A stretch of DNA of 58,000 nt from an uncultured Bacteroidota bacterium. Lineage in GTDB: Bacteria > Bacteroidota > Bacteroidia > Chitinophagales > Chitinophagaceae. The position numbers and the translations under genes were made by a program. The notes under the pieces are model-generated. The model was not told where the DNA came from. It saw only the letters and a list, made by a program, of their open reading frames with translations, and did no database searches. Where the stretch lies: NCBI GenBank assembly GCA_903824725.1, contig CAIJXU010000038.1, positions 1-58,000 of the forward strand, read 5' to 3'. Shown piece after piece: positions 1 to 9,602 of the stretch; the stretch's first letter is position 1, and every line of letters begins with the position of its first letter.

Positions 1-550
1 ATAAAATAATTTTTTTATATAAAAAACCAATACTAGTATAGTTATTAGGCGTTTAATAAAAAGTAAATATGTAAAATAATTTTTTAAAAAGTGTGTTAAT
101 AAAATAGATGTTAAGATATTAACACCCGTAATAGTATTAGGTTGTTTATATAAATGTATTAATACTTAATACTACAATAGATATACACATTGATAAAAAC
201 AATCCTTATTTAAAATCCTTTACTTTTAACTCATGAAAAATAATCAACGTTCAATTAATAAAATAAAAAACAATCATAAGCCTATTAAATTTTTAAATAA
301 AAAGGTACATAAATCATTATATATCAATTAATTAAAACAATTTTAATATAAAACTAATAATTGTTAGTTTTATATTATTTACCACCCTTTCTTTAGGTTA
401 AAATTGGTGTTTTATAATCTAAATTAACTCAATTTACTCTCTTTTATAATCCAAATAATAACCTCATTTCCCCTTTTTTATTTGATTCATAAAGCTTAAT
501 TTTTCATACTTAAACTTAACACTAATCTTATTTAATATTAAAATAAAAAA
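1..550. other. AT-rich non-coding stretch upstream of the sugar-oxidation operon
   Basis: No convincing gene is visible. The stretch is extremely AT-rich. It contains a 14-bp inverted repeat at 344-377 and a weaker 9-bp one at 93-125, listed or discussed separately. It must hold the promoter for the operon that starts at 551, but I could not pick a good -33/-7 pair; TAATTTTT at 497-504 is the best -7-like match and lacks a well-placed TTG. The 20 nt directly before the ATG are nearly all A and T, as usual for Bacteroidota start regions. Confidence 0.6.
344..377. repeat. Perfect 14-bp inverted repeat (hairpin), 6-nt loop
   Basis: The arms TAATATAAAACTAA (344-357) and TTAGTTTTATATTA (364-377) are exact reverse complements separated by TAATTG. 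No strong T-tract follows, so it is not a textbook terminator. It lies about 175 bp upstream of the operon start and could be an operator, a weak terminator of a gene left of the window, or a chance product of AT-rich DNA. Confidence 0.5.
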
Positions 551-3229
551 ATGAATATAAAAAACAACCAAATTAAAATTTTATTAAGCACTATTTTTTT
601 TATGGTGTTATTAATTTCTTTTACTGAAACAAAAAAAGCCTTTTTACAAAATCCAAAAGATCCTAAAATTACCAACCTAAAACTTCCAGAAGGTTTTCAT
701 GCAGAACGCTTATATGGTCCTTCTGAAAAAGGAGAAGGCTCTTGGGTTTCTATGACTTTTGATAATAAAGGTAGAATTATTGCATCAGATCAATATGGTT
801 CTTTGTATCGTCTTGTTGTTCCTAAAATAGGAGATACAATTAATAAAATAAAAATAGAAGAATTAAAAATAACAACAGATAGTGCTTCTTCTAAAACCAA
901 AGTAACTATGGGCCACGCACACGGTTTATTATGGGCTTTTAATAGTTTATATGTGATGATTAATAACACATCAAGTGAAAATTTTAAAAGAGGAAGTGGC
1001 TTATATAGATTACAAGATACTGATGGTGATGACCAATTTGATAAAGTAACATTAATTAAAGAATTAGATGGAGAGGGAGAACATGGTCCCCATAGTGTTA
1101 TTTTATCACCAGATAAACAATCTATTTATGTTATAGCTGGAAATTTTACAAAAATTCCAAAACTAAATTCATATCGCAATTATCCAGACAATAAAATTGA
1201 TAATTTATTTCCCTTAATTAAAGATCCTAACGGACACGATAATGTAGTACAAACCCATGGTGGTTGGGTTGCCCACCTTGATTCTACTGGTGCTAATTGG
1301 GAATTAATTGCTTCTGGTTTTAGAAACCCATTTGATTTAGCATTTAATGATCAGGGTGAATTATTCGCCTATGATTCAGATATGGAGTGGGATTTTGGTA
1401 CACCATGGTATCGTCCTACTAGAATTATGCATGTAACAAGTGGTGCAGAATTTGGATGGAGACCAGGTACAGATAAGTGGTCTCCAAAATATCCAGATAA
1501 CCTTCCTGCTGTTATTAATGTTGGACAAGGCTCCCCAACTAATCTTATTTATGGAGGAAACGCACGCTTTCCAAAAAAATATAGAAAGGCGATGTTTGCT
1601 TTCGATTGGAGCTTTGGAATTATTTATGCGGTGTATAATGAACCCGATGGCGCCTCTTATAAAACCACTGGAGAAGAGTTTATTTCTGGTGCACCACTTC
1701 CATTAACAGATGGTACTATTGGACCCGACGGCGCTTTATATTTTTTAACCGGAGGCCGCCGTTTAGAATCTGATTTATACCGTGTTTATTATGGAGATAA
1801 TTCTTTAACCAATGAGCCTCTTCCTGTCACCGAAATTACAAATGCCGTAAAAACACGTCGACAACTAGAGGCCTTTCACGGCACTAAAAATCCAGATGCT
1901 GTAAATTTTTCTTGGCCTTATTTAAAAGACAATGATCGTTATATTAGATATGCTGCAAGGGTTGCCGTTGAAAACCAACCCATCGAAGAGTGGTATAATA
2001 AAATACTTTCAGAAAAAGATCCTATTATATTAACCCACGCCGCTATTGCGTTTGCACACAAGGGTGCTGCTGTTTCTGGTAGTGCTGTGGTGAATCAATT
2101 AACAAAAATTGATTTCTCAAAACTTTCTGAGTCGCAACAACTTGATTTACTTCGCGCTATTGAATTAATATTTATTCGATTAGGCGAACCTAGCGCAGAA
2201 ATTAAAAAAGCGACTGCTTCTTTTTTAAATCCATATTATCCCGCTAAAACAAATAGTCTTAATAGAGAGCTTAGTAAAATGTTGGTTTATATTGATGCGC
2301 CAAACGCGGTAGAAAAAACAATGACACTTTTAGCTTCTGCAAAAGATGACGCTCCCTCTCAAAAATCAATTTCAGAATCTTCTGATTTAATTTTAAGAAA
2401 TCCTCAATACGGAATGGATATTGCAGCGATGCTTGCGAAAGTGCCACCTTCACAACAAACATGGTATGCGAATGTGTTAAGCCAAGCCAAAAATGGCTGG
2501 ACCCCTTCTTTACAAAAGAAATATTTTCAATGGTTTTATAAAGCCTTTGGTTATAGAGGCGGTGTAAGTTTTGTTGGATTTATAAATGGCGCACGCAAAA
2601 CCGCATTAGCCAACGCACCCAAAGATCAATTCGAATATTTAAATAAAATTTCTGGTGATTCTATTGTTTCTATTTCTTGGTCTGGCGTTCCCGCCGGAAC
2701 TATTATGCCCAAGGGCCCAGGAAAAAATTGGAAATTAAAGGTGGCGCTTGATGCTGTTGATTCAAGTAGAGGCGTAAGAAGTTTTACTCGTGGAAAGGCT
2801 ATGTTTACCGCAACACTTTGTTCTTCATGTCATCAAGTAAAAGGAGAGGGCGGCGTAGCGGGTCCCGATCTTACACAATTAGGAACACGCTTTAGCACGA
2901 AAGATATGTTAGAGTCTATTATTGAACCAAGTAAAACCATTTCAGATCAATTTGGGTCTACGGTTTTCTTCCTTAAAAAAGGAGGATCTGTTTTGGGCCG
3001 ACTTATTCGTCAAGACAATAGCAATTATTATATTTCTCAAAACCCATTCGCAACCAATATTATTAGGACGCTTTCAAAAAAAGAAGTAGCACGTACTCGT
3101 GTTTCTGAAACCTCTCCAATGCTTCCTGGTATGATTAATGGTTTAAATGCCGAAGAATTAAGCGATCTTATTGCCTATTTAAAATCGGGTGGTAATAAAA
3201 ACAACCCCATTTACACCAGTAAAAAATAA
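551..3229 (+). CDS. Exported PVC-type dehydrogenase with HEAT-like region and C-terminal cytochrome c
   Basis: The 892-residue protein begins with a hydrophobic signal peptide (about residues 8-27). An NHL/PQQ-dehydrogenase-like beta-propeller follows (about 40-420, with phrases such as LPEGFHAERLYG and GFRNPFDLAFND), then a helical HEAT-like region (about 440-700), and a C-terminal c-type heme domain with CSSCH at residues 757-761. This order matches the large membrane-bound dehydrogenase/heme-binding proteins common in Planctomycetes, Verrucomicrobia and Bacteroidota, thought to oxidise sugars or other alcohols in the periplasm and pass electrons to a cytochrome chain. Substrate unknown. 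It is the first gene of the operon; the next start lies 8 nt beyond its stop. Confidence 0.8.
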   Translation: MNIKNNQIKILLSTIFFMVLLISFTETKKAFLQNPKDPKITNLKLPEGFHAERLYGPSEKGEGSWVSMTFDNKGRIIASDQYGSLYRLVVPKIGDTINKIKIEELKITTDSASSKTKVTMGHAHGLLWAFNSLYVMINNTSSENFKRGSGLYRLQDTDGDDQFDKVTLIKELDGEGEHGPHSVILSPDKQSIYVIAGNFTKIPKLNSYRNYPDNKIDNLFPLIKDPNGHDNVVQTHGGWVAHLDSTGANWELIASGFRNPFDLAFNDQGELFAYDSDMEWDFGTPWYRPTRIMHVTSGAEFGWRPGTDKWSPKYPDNLPAVINVGQGSPTNLIYGGNARFPKKYRKAMFAFDWSFGIIYAVYNEPDGASYKTTGEEFISGAPLPLTDGTIGPDGALYFLTGGRRLESDLYRVYYGDNSLTNEPLPVTEITNAVKTRRQLEAFHGTKNPDAVNFSWPYLKDNDRYIRYAARVAVENQPIEEWYNKILSEKDPIILTHAAIAFAHKGAAVSGSAVVNQLTKIDFSKLSESQQLDLLRAIELIFIRLGEPSAEIKKATASFLNPYYPAKTNSLNRELSKMLVYIDAPNAVEKTMTLLASAKDDAPSQKSISESSDLILRNPQYGMDIAAMLAKVPPSQQTWYANVLSQAKNGWTPSLQKKYFQWFYKAFGYRGGVSFVGFINGARKTALANAPKDQFEYLNKISGDSIVSISWSGVPAGTIMPKGPGKNWKLKVALDAVDSSRGVRSFTRGKAMFTATLCSSCHQVKGEGGVAGPDLTQLGTRFSTKDMLESIIEPSKTISDQFGSTVFFLKKGGSVLGRLIRQDNSNYYISQNPFATNIIRTLSKKEVARTRVSETSPMLPGMINGLNAEELSDLIAYLKSGGNKNNPIYTSKK

Positions 3230-3237
3230 ATAAAATA

Positions 3238-4221
3238 TTGCAACCCGCTAATACCATATGGAGTGATAAGGTTTCTAATGTTGCACAAGTGGGCGGCATT
3301 GAAACATCGATCTTAGATAATGGTCTTGGTAAGGGGGTGCGCATTGCTTGGATTAACACAGGAACGGGACTTCGATTTAAGGTAGTGATCGATAGAGCGA
3401 TGGATATTGCCGATGCTTTTTTTAATCAACATAGTCTCGCGTGGCTTAATCATCCTGGTATTGTTGCGCCACAACCCTTTTCACATAAGGGTACCGATTG
3501 GCTAAGAACCTTTGGTGGCGGACTTATTACCACCTGTGGTCTTTCTCATGTGGGCGGACCCGAGCAAGATGAGTTTGGTGAGCGCGGCTTACACGGTATG
3601 ATTAGTAATATTCCAGCCGAAGTGGTTTCTATTATTCAACCCGACCCCGCGCGCGGAATTTTTTCAATGAGTATTACTGGAATAATAAAACAAACACAAA
3701 TTTTTGGACCAAGCCTTGAATTAAAAAGAACCATTTCTGCAACATTAGGAAGTTCCACCATTCATCTACACGACGAAATAATGAATCGCGGAAACGAAAC
3801 CTCACCTCATATGCTTTTATATCATTGCAATTTTGGTTGGCCCCTTGCAGATGAGGGCGCAGAAGTTTATTGTAGTGGTCATGAAACAAGAAACTGCGAA
3901 GCTATTAATGAAAAACACAAAGGCCCAGGACAGGATGTTTTTTTTATGGACATCGCACCCAATAAAGAAGGTGTTTGTGTATGCGGAATAAAAAATAAAA
4001 AAATTGGTCTTACTGCAGAATTAAAATTTCAAAAAAAACAATTACCCTGGTTAACTAATTGGCAACACTGGTCCAAAGGAGAATATGTAACAGGGATTGA
4101 ACCTGGAACACATCCTCCGATTGGTCAAGCAAAAGCGCGTACCGAAGGATCACTTATTTTTTTAGCACCAGGCGAAACACGCTCATACGATTTAGAAATT
4201 AATATTTTACATCATCAATAA
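3238..4221 (+). CDS. DUF4432 family, aldose-1-epimerase-like protein
   Basis: This 327-residue protein resembles the DUF4432 group of the galactose-mutarotase superfamily. The conserved RAMDI segment lies near residue 51, and a histidine-containing LLYHCNFGWPL strand near residue 198 is placed like the active-site strands of mutarotases. The start is TTG at 3238: the first in-frame ATG would remove about 53 residues including part of RAMDI, and TTG sits just after the upstream stop. No signal peptide, so probably cytoplasmic. Likely role: binding or anomerising a sugar or keto-sugar handled by the operon. The exact reaction is unknown. Confidence 0.75.
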   Translation: MQPANTIWSDKVSNVAQVGGIETSILDNGLGKGVRIAWINTGTGLRFKVVIDRAMDIADAFFNQHSLAWLNHPGIVAPQPFSHKGTDWLRTFGGGLITTCGLSHVGGPEQDEFGERGLHGMISNIPAEVVSIIQPDPARGIFSMSITGIIKQTQIFGPSLELKRTISATLGSSTIHLHDEIMNRGNETSPHMLLYHCNFGWPLADEGAEVYCSGHETRNCEAINEKHKGPGQDVFFMDIAPNKEGVCVCGIKNKKIGLTAELKFQKKQLPWLTNWQHWSKGEYVTGIEPGTHPPIGQAKARTEGSLIFLAPGETRSYDLEINILHHQ

Positions 4222-4249
4222 TAAAATAAATCATCTTATCAATTTTAAT

Positions 4250-5473
4250 ATGGAAAATAAAAGCATCGCCCAAAAGGCACTCGAACAAGGAAAAGGAATT
4301 TTAAGATTAGCACCTACATGGGTACCAAGGTCTTTTTGCGTACCTGGTCGTCGCATAAAATTACACCCCGATGATTATTATGTTTTAGGCGGCGTGCGTG
4401 GTGGTATTGATGAACGCTGGTTGTCTTCCACGACACCTGCAAAAAATGGTCCACTCACCGGAGAGAACGAAGGATTAAGTCCTGTTGTTTTTAATGATGG
4501 AACGAAGACACATCAAATTTTATTAAAAGATGCGATTGATGAATTAAAGGGTCAGCTTATTGGTGATCGTTTGTGGAATGAATATCAAAGTTGGCCAATG
4601 TATTCTAAGTTTTTTGATAATATGGGACCCCTTCCACATCATGTACACCACAACGATGAAAAAGCGGCACTCATTGGTCAAAAAGGAAAACCCGAAGCCT
4701 ATTATTTTCCACCACAATTAAATAACCACGGCGGTGATTTCCCTTATACGTTTATTGGTATTGCACCAGGAACTACCAAAGAACAAATTAAAGAGTGTTT
4801 GGTGAACTTTTCAAAAGGAGATAATAAAATTACCAACTTTTCTCAAGCATATAAATTAGAACCAGGAACTGGATGGGATGTTCCTCCTGGATTATTACAC
4901 GCACCAGGAAGTATGTGTACTTATGAACCTCAAAAAGCATCGGATGTTTTTGCGATGTATCAATCTTTAGTGAATGAAGCTATTATTCCTGATGAATTAT
5001 TATGGAATGGAACACCTAAAGAAAGCATTGGCGATTACGATGCATTATTAGATGTGTTGGATTGGGATTTAAACGTAGATCCAAATACAATGGAAAATCG
5101 TTTTATGGCGCCGAAGCCCGTTCATGATGTAAATAAAATGAAAGCAGCGGGTTATGTTGAAAATTGGGTTTGTTATAAATCACATGATTTTAGTGCAAAA
5201 GAGTTAACCGTTTTCCCTGGACAAACTGTAACCATTACGGATGGCGCTGCTTATGGTATTATTGTCATGCAAGGTCATGGTAAGATGGGCGTTTGGGATA
5301 TTGAAACGCCTGCACTAATAAGATACGGCCAACTTACCAATGATGAATTTTTTATCAGCGAATCTGCAGCTAAAGAGGGCGTAAAAATTGTAAACCACTC
5401 TGATACCGATCCGATTGTTATCTTAAAACATTTTGGTCCACGCAATCCAGATCTTGTTGTATTAAAAAATTAA
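4250..5473 (+). CDS. Cupin, mannose-6-phosphate isomerase-like protein of unknown function
   Basis: The protein has 407 residues and no signal peptide. Its middle looks like a type I phosphomannose isomerase metal site: a histidine cluster HHVHH at 130-134, KPEAYY at 147-152 and a later histidine in PPGLLHAPGS (His217). A second jelly-roll-like part follows (about 310-400, e.g. LTVFPGQTVTITDGAAYGI). The overall sequence is not that of a standard ManA, and the N-terminal 100 residues (LRLAPTWVPRSFCVPGRRIKL) match nothing I know by function. Lying between a mutarotase-like gene and a dehydrogenase suggests a keto-sugar or aldose isomerase. Family assignment moderate, reaction unknown. Confidence 0.65.
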   Translation: MENKSIAQKALEQGKGILRLAPTWVPRSFCVPGRRIKLHPDDYYVLGGVRGGIDERWLSSTTPAKNGPLTGENEGLSPVVFNDGTKTHQILLKDAIDELKGQLIGDRLWNEYQSWPMYSKFFDNMGPLPHHVHHNDEKAALIGQKGKPEAYYFPPQLNNHGGDFPYTFIGIAPGTTKEQIKECLVNFSKGDNKITNFSQAYKLEPGTGWDVPPGLLHAPGSMCTYEPQKASDVFAMYQSLVNEAIIPDELLWNGTPKESIGDYDALLDVLDWDLNVDPNTMENRFMAPKPVHDVNKMKAAGYVENWVCYKSHDFSAKELTVFPGQTVTITDGAAYGIIVMQGHGKMGVWDIETPALIRYGQLTNDEFFISESAAKEGVKIVNHSDTDPIVILKHFGPRNPDLVVLKN

Positions 5474-5505
5474 AATTTAATTTCACCAACCACCATCCGA
5501 ATAAA

Positions 5506-8500
5506 ATGAATACAAACAAAAGTTTGAAACTAAACAAAATTATATTCACTACCATCGGTGTTGTATTGGTAGCATTATTTGCGTTTACACCCACCACGCC
5601 CTCAAAACTAAAAATAAAAAAAGGAGCACATATTATTTTAGTGGGCAATAATTTAGGATCTCGAATGATGAACTATGGTTATTTTGAAACCGAGCTTCAA
5701 CTTAGATACCCAGATAATGCTTTATACATCCGCAATATGTGTGATGGTGGAAATACACCAGGATTTAGGCCCCACTCTGGACGCCCTACACCTTGGGCTT
5801 TTCCAGGAGCAGAAAAATTTCAAACCGAATTAGCAAATAACCCAAATACAGAAGGTTTTTTAGAATATCCTGATGCTTGGATATCTAATCATAAAGCAGA
5901 TATAATAATAGCGATGTTTGGTTTTGATGAATCTTTTCAAGGAGCAGCCGGTCTTGAAAATTATAAAGCAGAATTAGATGCTTTTATTAAACATACATTA
6001 AAACAAAAGTACAACGGGGAGTCGGCACCTCAGCTAGCCATTGTATCTCCTATTGCCTTCGAAGATCTTTCTGCAAAGATGGATTTACCCAACGGAATTA
6101 CTGAAAATAAAAACCTGCAATTATATAAAGACGCCATGAAGCAAGTGGCGATGAAAAACGGCGTTCATTTTATTGATGCATTTTCTACCACCAAAACATG
6201 GCTTGAAAATCCAGCCACCGATTTAACCATTGATGGTTCACAATTAAACGATGCTGGCTATAAAAAGTTTGCCCCTTTTTTAGTAGATGCCGTTTTTGGT
6301 AAAGTGCCTGTTGTGGCAGAGTCTAATCGTGCTTTAGTGCTTGATGCGGTGATTGAAAAAGATTGGATGTGGCATAATGATTTTAAAGCATCCAATGGTG
6401 TGCATGTTTTTGGTCGTCGATATGATCCCTTTGGTCCAGGAAACTATCCTGCTGAATCAAAAAAGATAAGGGAGATGACATTGATTCGCGACACTGCGAT
6501 TTGGATGGCAGCAAAAGGAAAAAAAATGGACCTAGCAGCAGCGGATGCAAAAACATCGGCACTTCCTATTGTTGAAACCAATTTTAAACCAACTGGAAAA
6601 GTAGAAGAGCCAAGGTATTTATATGGTAAAGAAGCGATTGATAAATTTACAATGGCACCTGGCTATAAAATAAATCTTTTTGCATCTGAAACAGAGTTTC
6701 CAGATTTAGCCAATCCCGTTCAAATTTCTTTTGATAATAAAGGAAGATTGTGGGTGGCGGTGATGCCCACTTATCCGCATTGGAAACCAGGTGATCCAAA
6801 ACCGAATGATAAATTAATTATTTTATCAGATACGGATGGTGATGGAAAAGCAGACAAGCAAACCACTTTCGCAGATGGTCTTCAACTTCCACTTGGATTT
6901 GAATTAGCACCCGAGGGTGTTTATCTTTCGCAAGGAACCAACCTGGTTCTTTTAAAAGACACCAATGGTGATGATAAGGCTGATGCTAGAGAAATTATAT
7001 TAAGTGGATTTGATGATCACGATACACACCACGCACATCATGCATATACAACAGATCCTTCTGGCGCTATTTATATGGGCGAGGGTGTTTTTTTAGTAAA
7101 TGATATTGAAACCTCATATGGTCCTGTTCGCGGAACCAATGGAGGATTTTTTAGATATGATCCAAAAAATAAAAAATTAGATCGCATCGCACAACTTTCC
7201 ATTCCTAATCCATGGGGTATTGCATTTGATGAGTGGGGTCAGGTATTTTATGCAGAAACCTCGGGCCCCGAAGTCACTTGGATGATGCCAGGAACCGTTA
7301 AGTCTAGGTATGCAGAAGCGAACCCAAAGCCAAAAAATATTATTGAAGAAAGCCAAATGGTTCGACCCACATCTGGAATTGAATTTGTTTCAAGTAGACA
7401 TTTTCCAGATAATGTGCAAGGCGATTTATTAATTAATAATACCATTGGTTTTTTAGGGACCAAGCAACATCAAATGCTTGAAGACGGAACGGGTTATAAA
7501 AGCAAACTTCGTCATGATATTATGATTTCATCTGATTTTAATTTTCGTCCTGTTGATTTAGAATTTGCACCCGACGGCTCATTATATATAGCAGACTGGC
7601 ACAACGTTTTAATTGGTCACATGCAACACAATGCACGCGACCCATTAAGAGATCATGTGCATGGTCGTATTTATCGTATTACTTATCCATCTCGTCCATT
7701 GGTGGTTCCAGCAAAAGTGGCTGGCGCATCTGTTGAAGAATTATTATCAAATCTTACTTTACCGGAATATAGAACAAGATATAGAACGCGTCGTGAATTG
7801 CGCGCGCATCCAGCTTCTGAAGTGTTGCCAAAATTAAAAACATGGATGGCACAGTTAGATAAATCGGCACCCAATTATGAAAAACTTTTAATGGAAGGAT
7901 TATGGGTAAGCTGGGGACAAAATAAAATAGACCAACCACTTCTTCATCAATTATTACAAGCAAAGGATTATAGAGTAAGAGCTGCCGCGGTAGAGGTGGT
8001 TCGTTTCAATGAAAAACAATTACCCGATCAGGCTACCTTATTAATGAATGCAGCAAAAGATGAAAATAGCCGCGTACGACTTGAGGCTATTGTGGCTGCC
8101 TCTTGGTTACCCAAGGAAAAAGGACTTCCTATTGAAATGGAAGCTGCAAAAAAACCACTTGACAGCTGGATGAAAAAACCGCATGAAACAGCTGTGGCAC
8201 ATTTAGAGGGACACAATGTAGCCGTGGTCAAACCCGTCGTTGTAAAAGCAAAAGAGGGCGATATAAATACCGCAATCATGCAAACAGGGAAGGAAATTTA
8301 TTTAAGAGATGGCTTTTGTAATACTTGTCATCAGCCCAATGGAAAAGGATTGTCTGCATCAGGTTTTCCACCGCTTAGTGAATCTAAGTGGGTGAATGGA
8401 AATGAAGAGCGCCTTATTAAAATTGTCCTAAGGGGTATGTACGGTCCAATAGAAGTGAATGGAAAAAAATATCCAGGCCAGGTTCCAATGACGCCCTATG

Positions 8501-8679
8501 GTGGCATGTTGAACGATAAAGAAGTAGCCGCGGTGCTTACTTATATTCGCAACTCTTTTGGAAACAAAGCACCAGCGGTGGAAGAAGTCACTGTAAAAAG
8601 AGTACGCGCTGCGATTAAAAATAAGGTTGGGTTTTATTCACCCGATGAATTATTATTATTACATCCAATGGAAAACTAA
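5506..8679 (+). CDS. Exported SGNH-like / PVC-type dehydrogenase / cytochrome c fusion
   Basis: The 1057-residue protein has a signal anchor (about 10-30), an SGNH-hydrolase-like N-terminal domain (about 40-265), a membrane-bound-dehydrogenase beta-propeller (about 380-735, with Asp-rich DTDGDGKAD and DTNGDDKAD turns that look calcium-binding), HEAT-like repeats (about 750-890) and a C-terminal cytochrome c with CNTCH at 938-942. The SGNH blocks are degenerate: GNN (47-49) where GDS is expected, FGFDE (138-142) for the GxND block, and DGSQ (243-246) where a catalytic histidine is expected. It is probably a periplasmic oxidoreductase in which the SGNH fold binds rather than hydrolyses. Second heme protein of the operon. 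Confidence 0.8.
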   Translation: MNTNKSLKLNKIIFTTIGVVLVALFAFTPTTPSKLKIKKGAHIILVGNNLGSRMMNYGYFETELQLRYPDNALYIRNMCDGGNTPGFRPHSGRPTPWAFPGAEKFQTELANNPNTEGFLEYPDAWISNHKADIIIAMFGFDESFQGAAGLENYKAELDAFIKHTLKQKYNGESAPQLAIVSPIAFEDLSAKMDLPNGITENKNLQLYKDAMKQVAMKNGVHFIDAFSTTKTWLENPATDLTIDGSQLNDAGYKKFAPFLVDAVFGKVPVVAESNRALVLDAVIEKDWMWHNDFKASNGVHVFGRRYDPFGPGNYPAESKKIREMTLIRDTAIWMAAKGKKMDLAAADAKTSALPIVETNFKPTGKVEEPRYLYGKEAIDKFTMAPGYKINLFASETEFPDLANPVQISFDNKGRLWVAVMPTYPHWKPGDPKPNDKLIILSDTDGDGKADKQTTFADGLQLPLGFELAPEGVYLSQGTNLVLLKDTNGDDKADAREIILSGFDDHDTHHAHHAYTTDPSGAIYMGEGVFLVNDIETSYGPVRGTNGGFFRYDPKNKKLDRIAQLSIPNPWGIAFDEWGQVFYAETSGPEVTWMMPGTVKSRYAEANPKPKNIIEESQMVRPTSGIEFVSSRHFPDNVQGDLLINNTIGFLGTKQHQMLEDGTGYKSKLRHDIMISSDFNFRPVDLEFAPDGSLYIADWHNVLIGHMQHNARDPLRDHVHGRIYRITYPSRPLVVPAKVAGASVEELLSNLTLPEYRTRYRTRRELRAHPASEVLPKLKTWMAQLDKSAPNYEKLLMEGLWVSWGQNKIDQPLLHQLLQAKDYRVRAAAVEVVRFNEKQLPDQATLLMNAAKDENSRVRLEAIVAASWLPKEKGLPIEMEAAKKPLDSWMKKPHETAVAHLEGHNVAVVKPVVVKAKEGDINTAIMQTGKEIYLRDGFCNTCHQPNGKGLSASGFPPLSESKWVNGNEERLIKIVLRGMYGPIEVNGKKYPGQVPMTPYGGMLNDKEVAAVLTYIRNSFGNKAPAVEEVTVKRVRAAIKNKVGFYSPDELLLLHPMEN

Positions 8680-8701
8680 ATAATCAAATCAAATTTATTT
8701 T

Positions 8702-9595
8702 ATGAAAATATTTTATTCTTTTAAACATTTTATATTTTGCTTACTGTCTCTTCTTTTTGTAGTAGCGGGACAAAGTCAAACAGCGAATAAAAATAAAAAA
8801 CCATTGATTGTTTTTGTTACAGGCGATCATGAATATGGCGGAGAATCTACCCTTCCTTTTATTGCAGCTGAATTAGAAAAAAATTATGGCTTTAGAACGA
8901 AAGTATTAAAAGCATTTCCCGATCAAAATGCGGAAGAAAATATTCCAGGCCTTGAAGTTTTAAAAGAAGCGGATCTTGCTGTTTTTTTTCTGCGCTGGCG
9001 CAGGCTTCCAGAAGATCAAATTCAATACATTGATGCTTATTTAAAATCAGGAAAACCATTAGTGGGATTTCGAACTACCACACACGCTTTCAACTATCCT
9101 AAAGGACATCCATTAGAAAAATGGAATGCTTTTGGTGAGTTTGCATTTAATGCGCCTCCTGGTTGGGGTGGTGTTGCAAAGCATACGCATTATGGACACG
9201 AATCTTCAACGGATGTAAGTATAATACAAGCTGAAGCAAAAAATCCAATCTTAACAGGAGTGGAAAATAATTTTCATGCAAGGTCATGGTTATACCAAGT
9301 GTTACCGAGCTATCCTATCAAAGGATCGGTTGCTATATTAATGGGTCATCCAATTAACCCTTCGCCTGCTTCTGCTTATGATAACCCTGTTTCATGGACG
9401 GGTACGAATAGTTTTGGTGCTAAATTTTTCTTTACAACATTAGGACACCCTGATGATTTTAATCAAGAATCATTCCAGCATTTAGTTATCAATGGAATTC
9501 ATTGGGCAGCAGGTAAAAAAATCCCAGCAAAATGGGCAGGTAAAATAAATATCAATGTTCCTTATCGTGGTATTGTTGCTTCTTCTATAAAATAA
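8702..9595 (+). CDS. Exported ThuA-domain protein
   Basis: This 297-residue protein starts with a clear signal peptide (about 5-25, ending near GQSQT). The rest is a glutamine-amidotransferase-like ThuA domain (e.g. VFVTGDHEYGGES near residue 37, then FRTTTHAF and the histidine-rich KHTHYGHESS). ThuA proteins were first described in trehalose/sucrose catabolism linked to 3-keto-disaccharides, and they often sit next to DUF1080 and Gfo/Idh/MocA genes, as here. The most likely place of action is the periplasm. It lies 22 nt after the dehydrogenase gene and 7 nt before the next gene, so it is in the operon. Confidence 0.85.
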   Translation: MKIFYSFKHFIFCLLSLLFVVAGQSQTANKNKKPLIVFVTGDHEYGGESTLPFIAAELEKNYGFRTKVLKAFPDQNAEENIPGLEVLKEADLAVFFLRWRRLPEDQIQYIDAYLKSGKPLVGFRTTTHAFNYPKGHPLEKWNAFGEFAFNAPPGWGGVAKHTHYGHESSTDVSIIQAEAKNPILTGVENNFHARSWLYQVLPSYPIKGSVAILMGHPINPSPASAYDNPVSWTGTNSFGAKFFFTTLGHPDDFNQESFQHLVINGIHWAAGKKIPAKWAGKININVPYRGIVASSIK

Positions 9596-9602
9596 TAATT
9601 GC

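Noticed and set aside
93..125. GTGTTAATA...TATTAACAC inverted repeat
   Set aside because: Nine-base arms with a 15-base loop in very AT-rich DNA; likely chance.
233..331. 32-codon open frame (ATG at 233) encoding a Lys/Asn-rich peptide
   Set aside because: Composition simply reflects AT-rich DNA, no family resemblance, no promoter.
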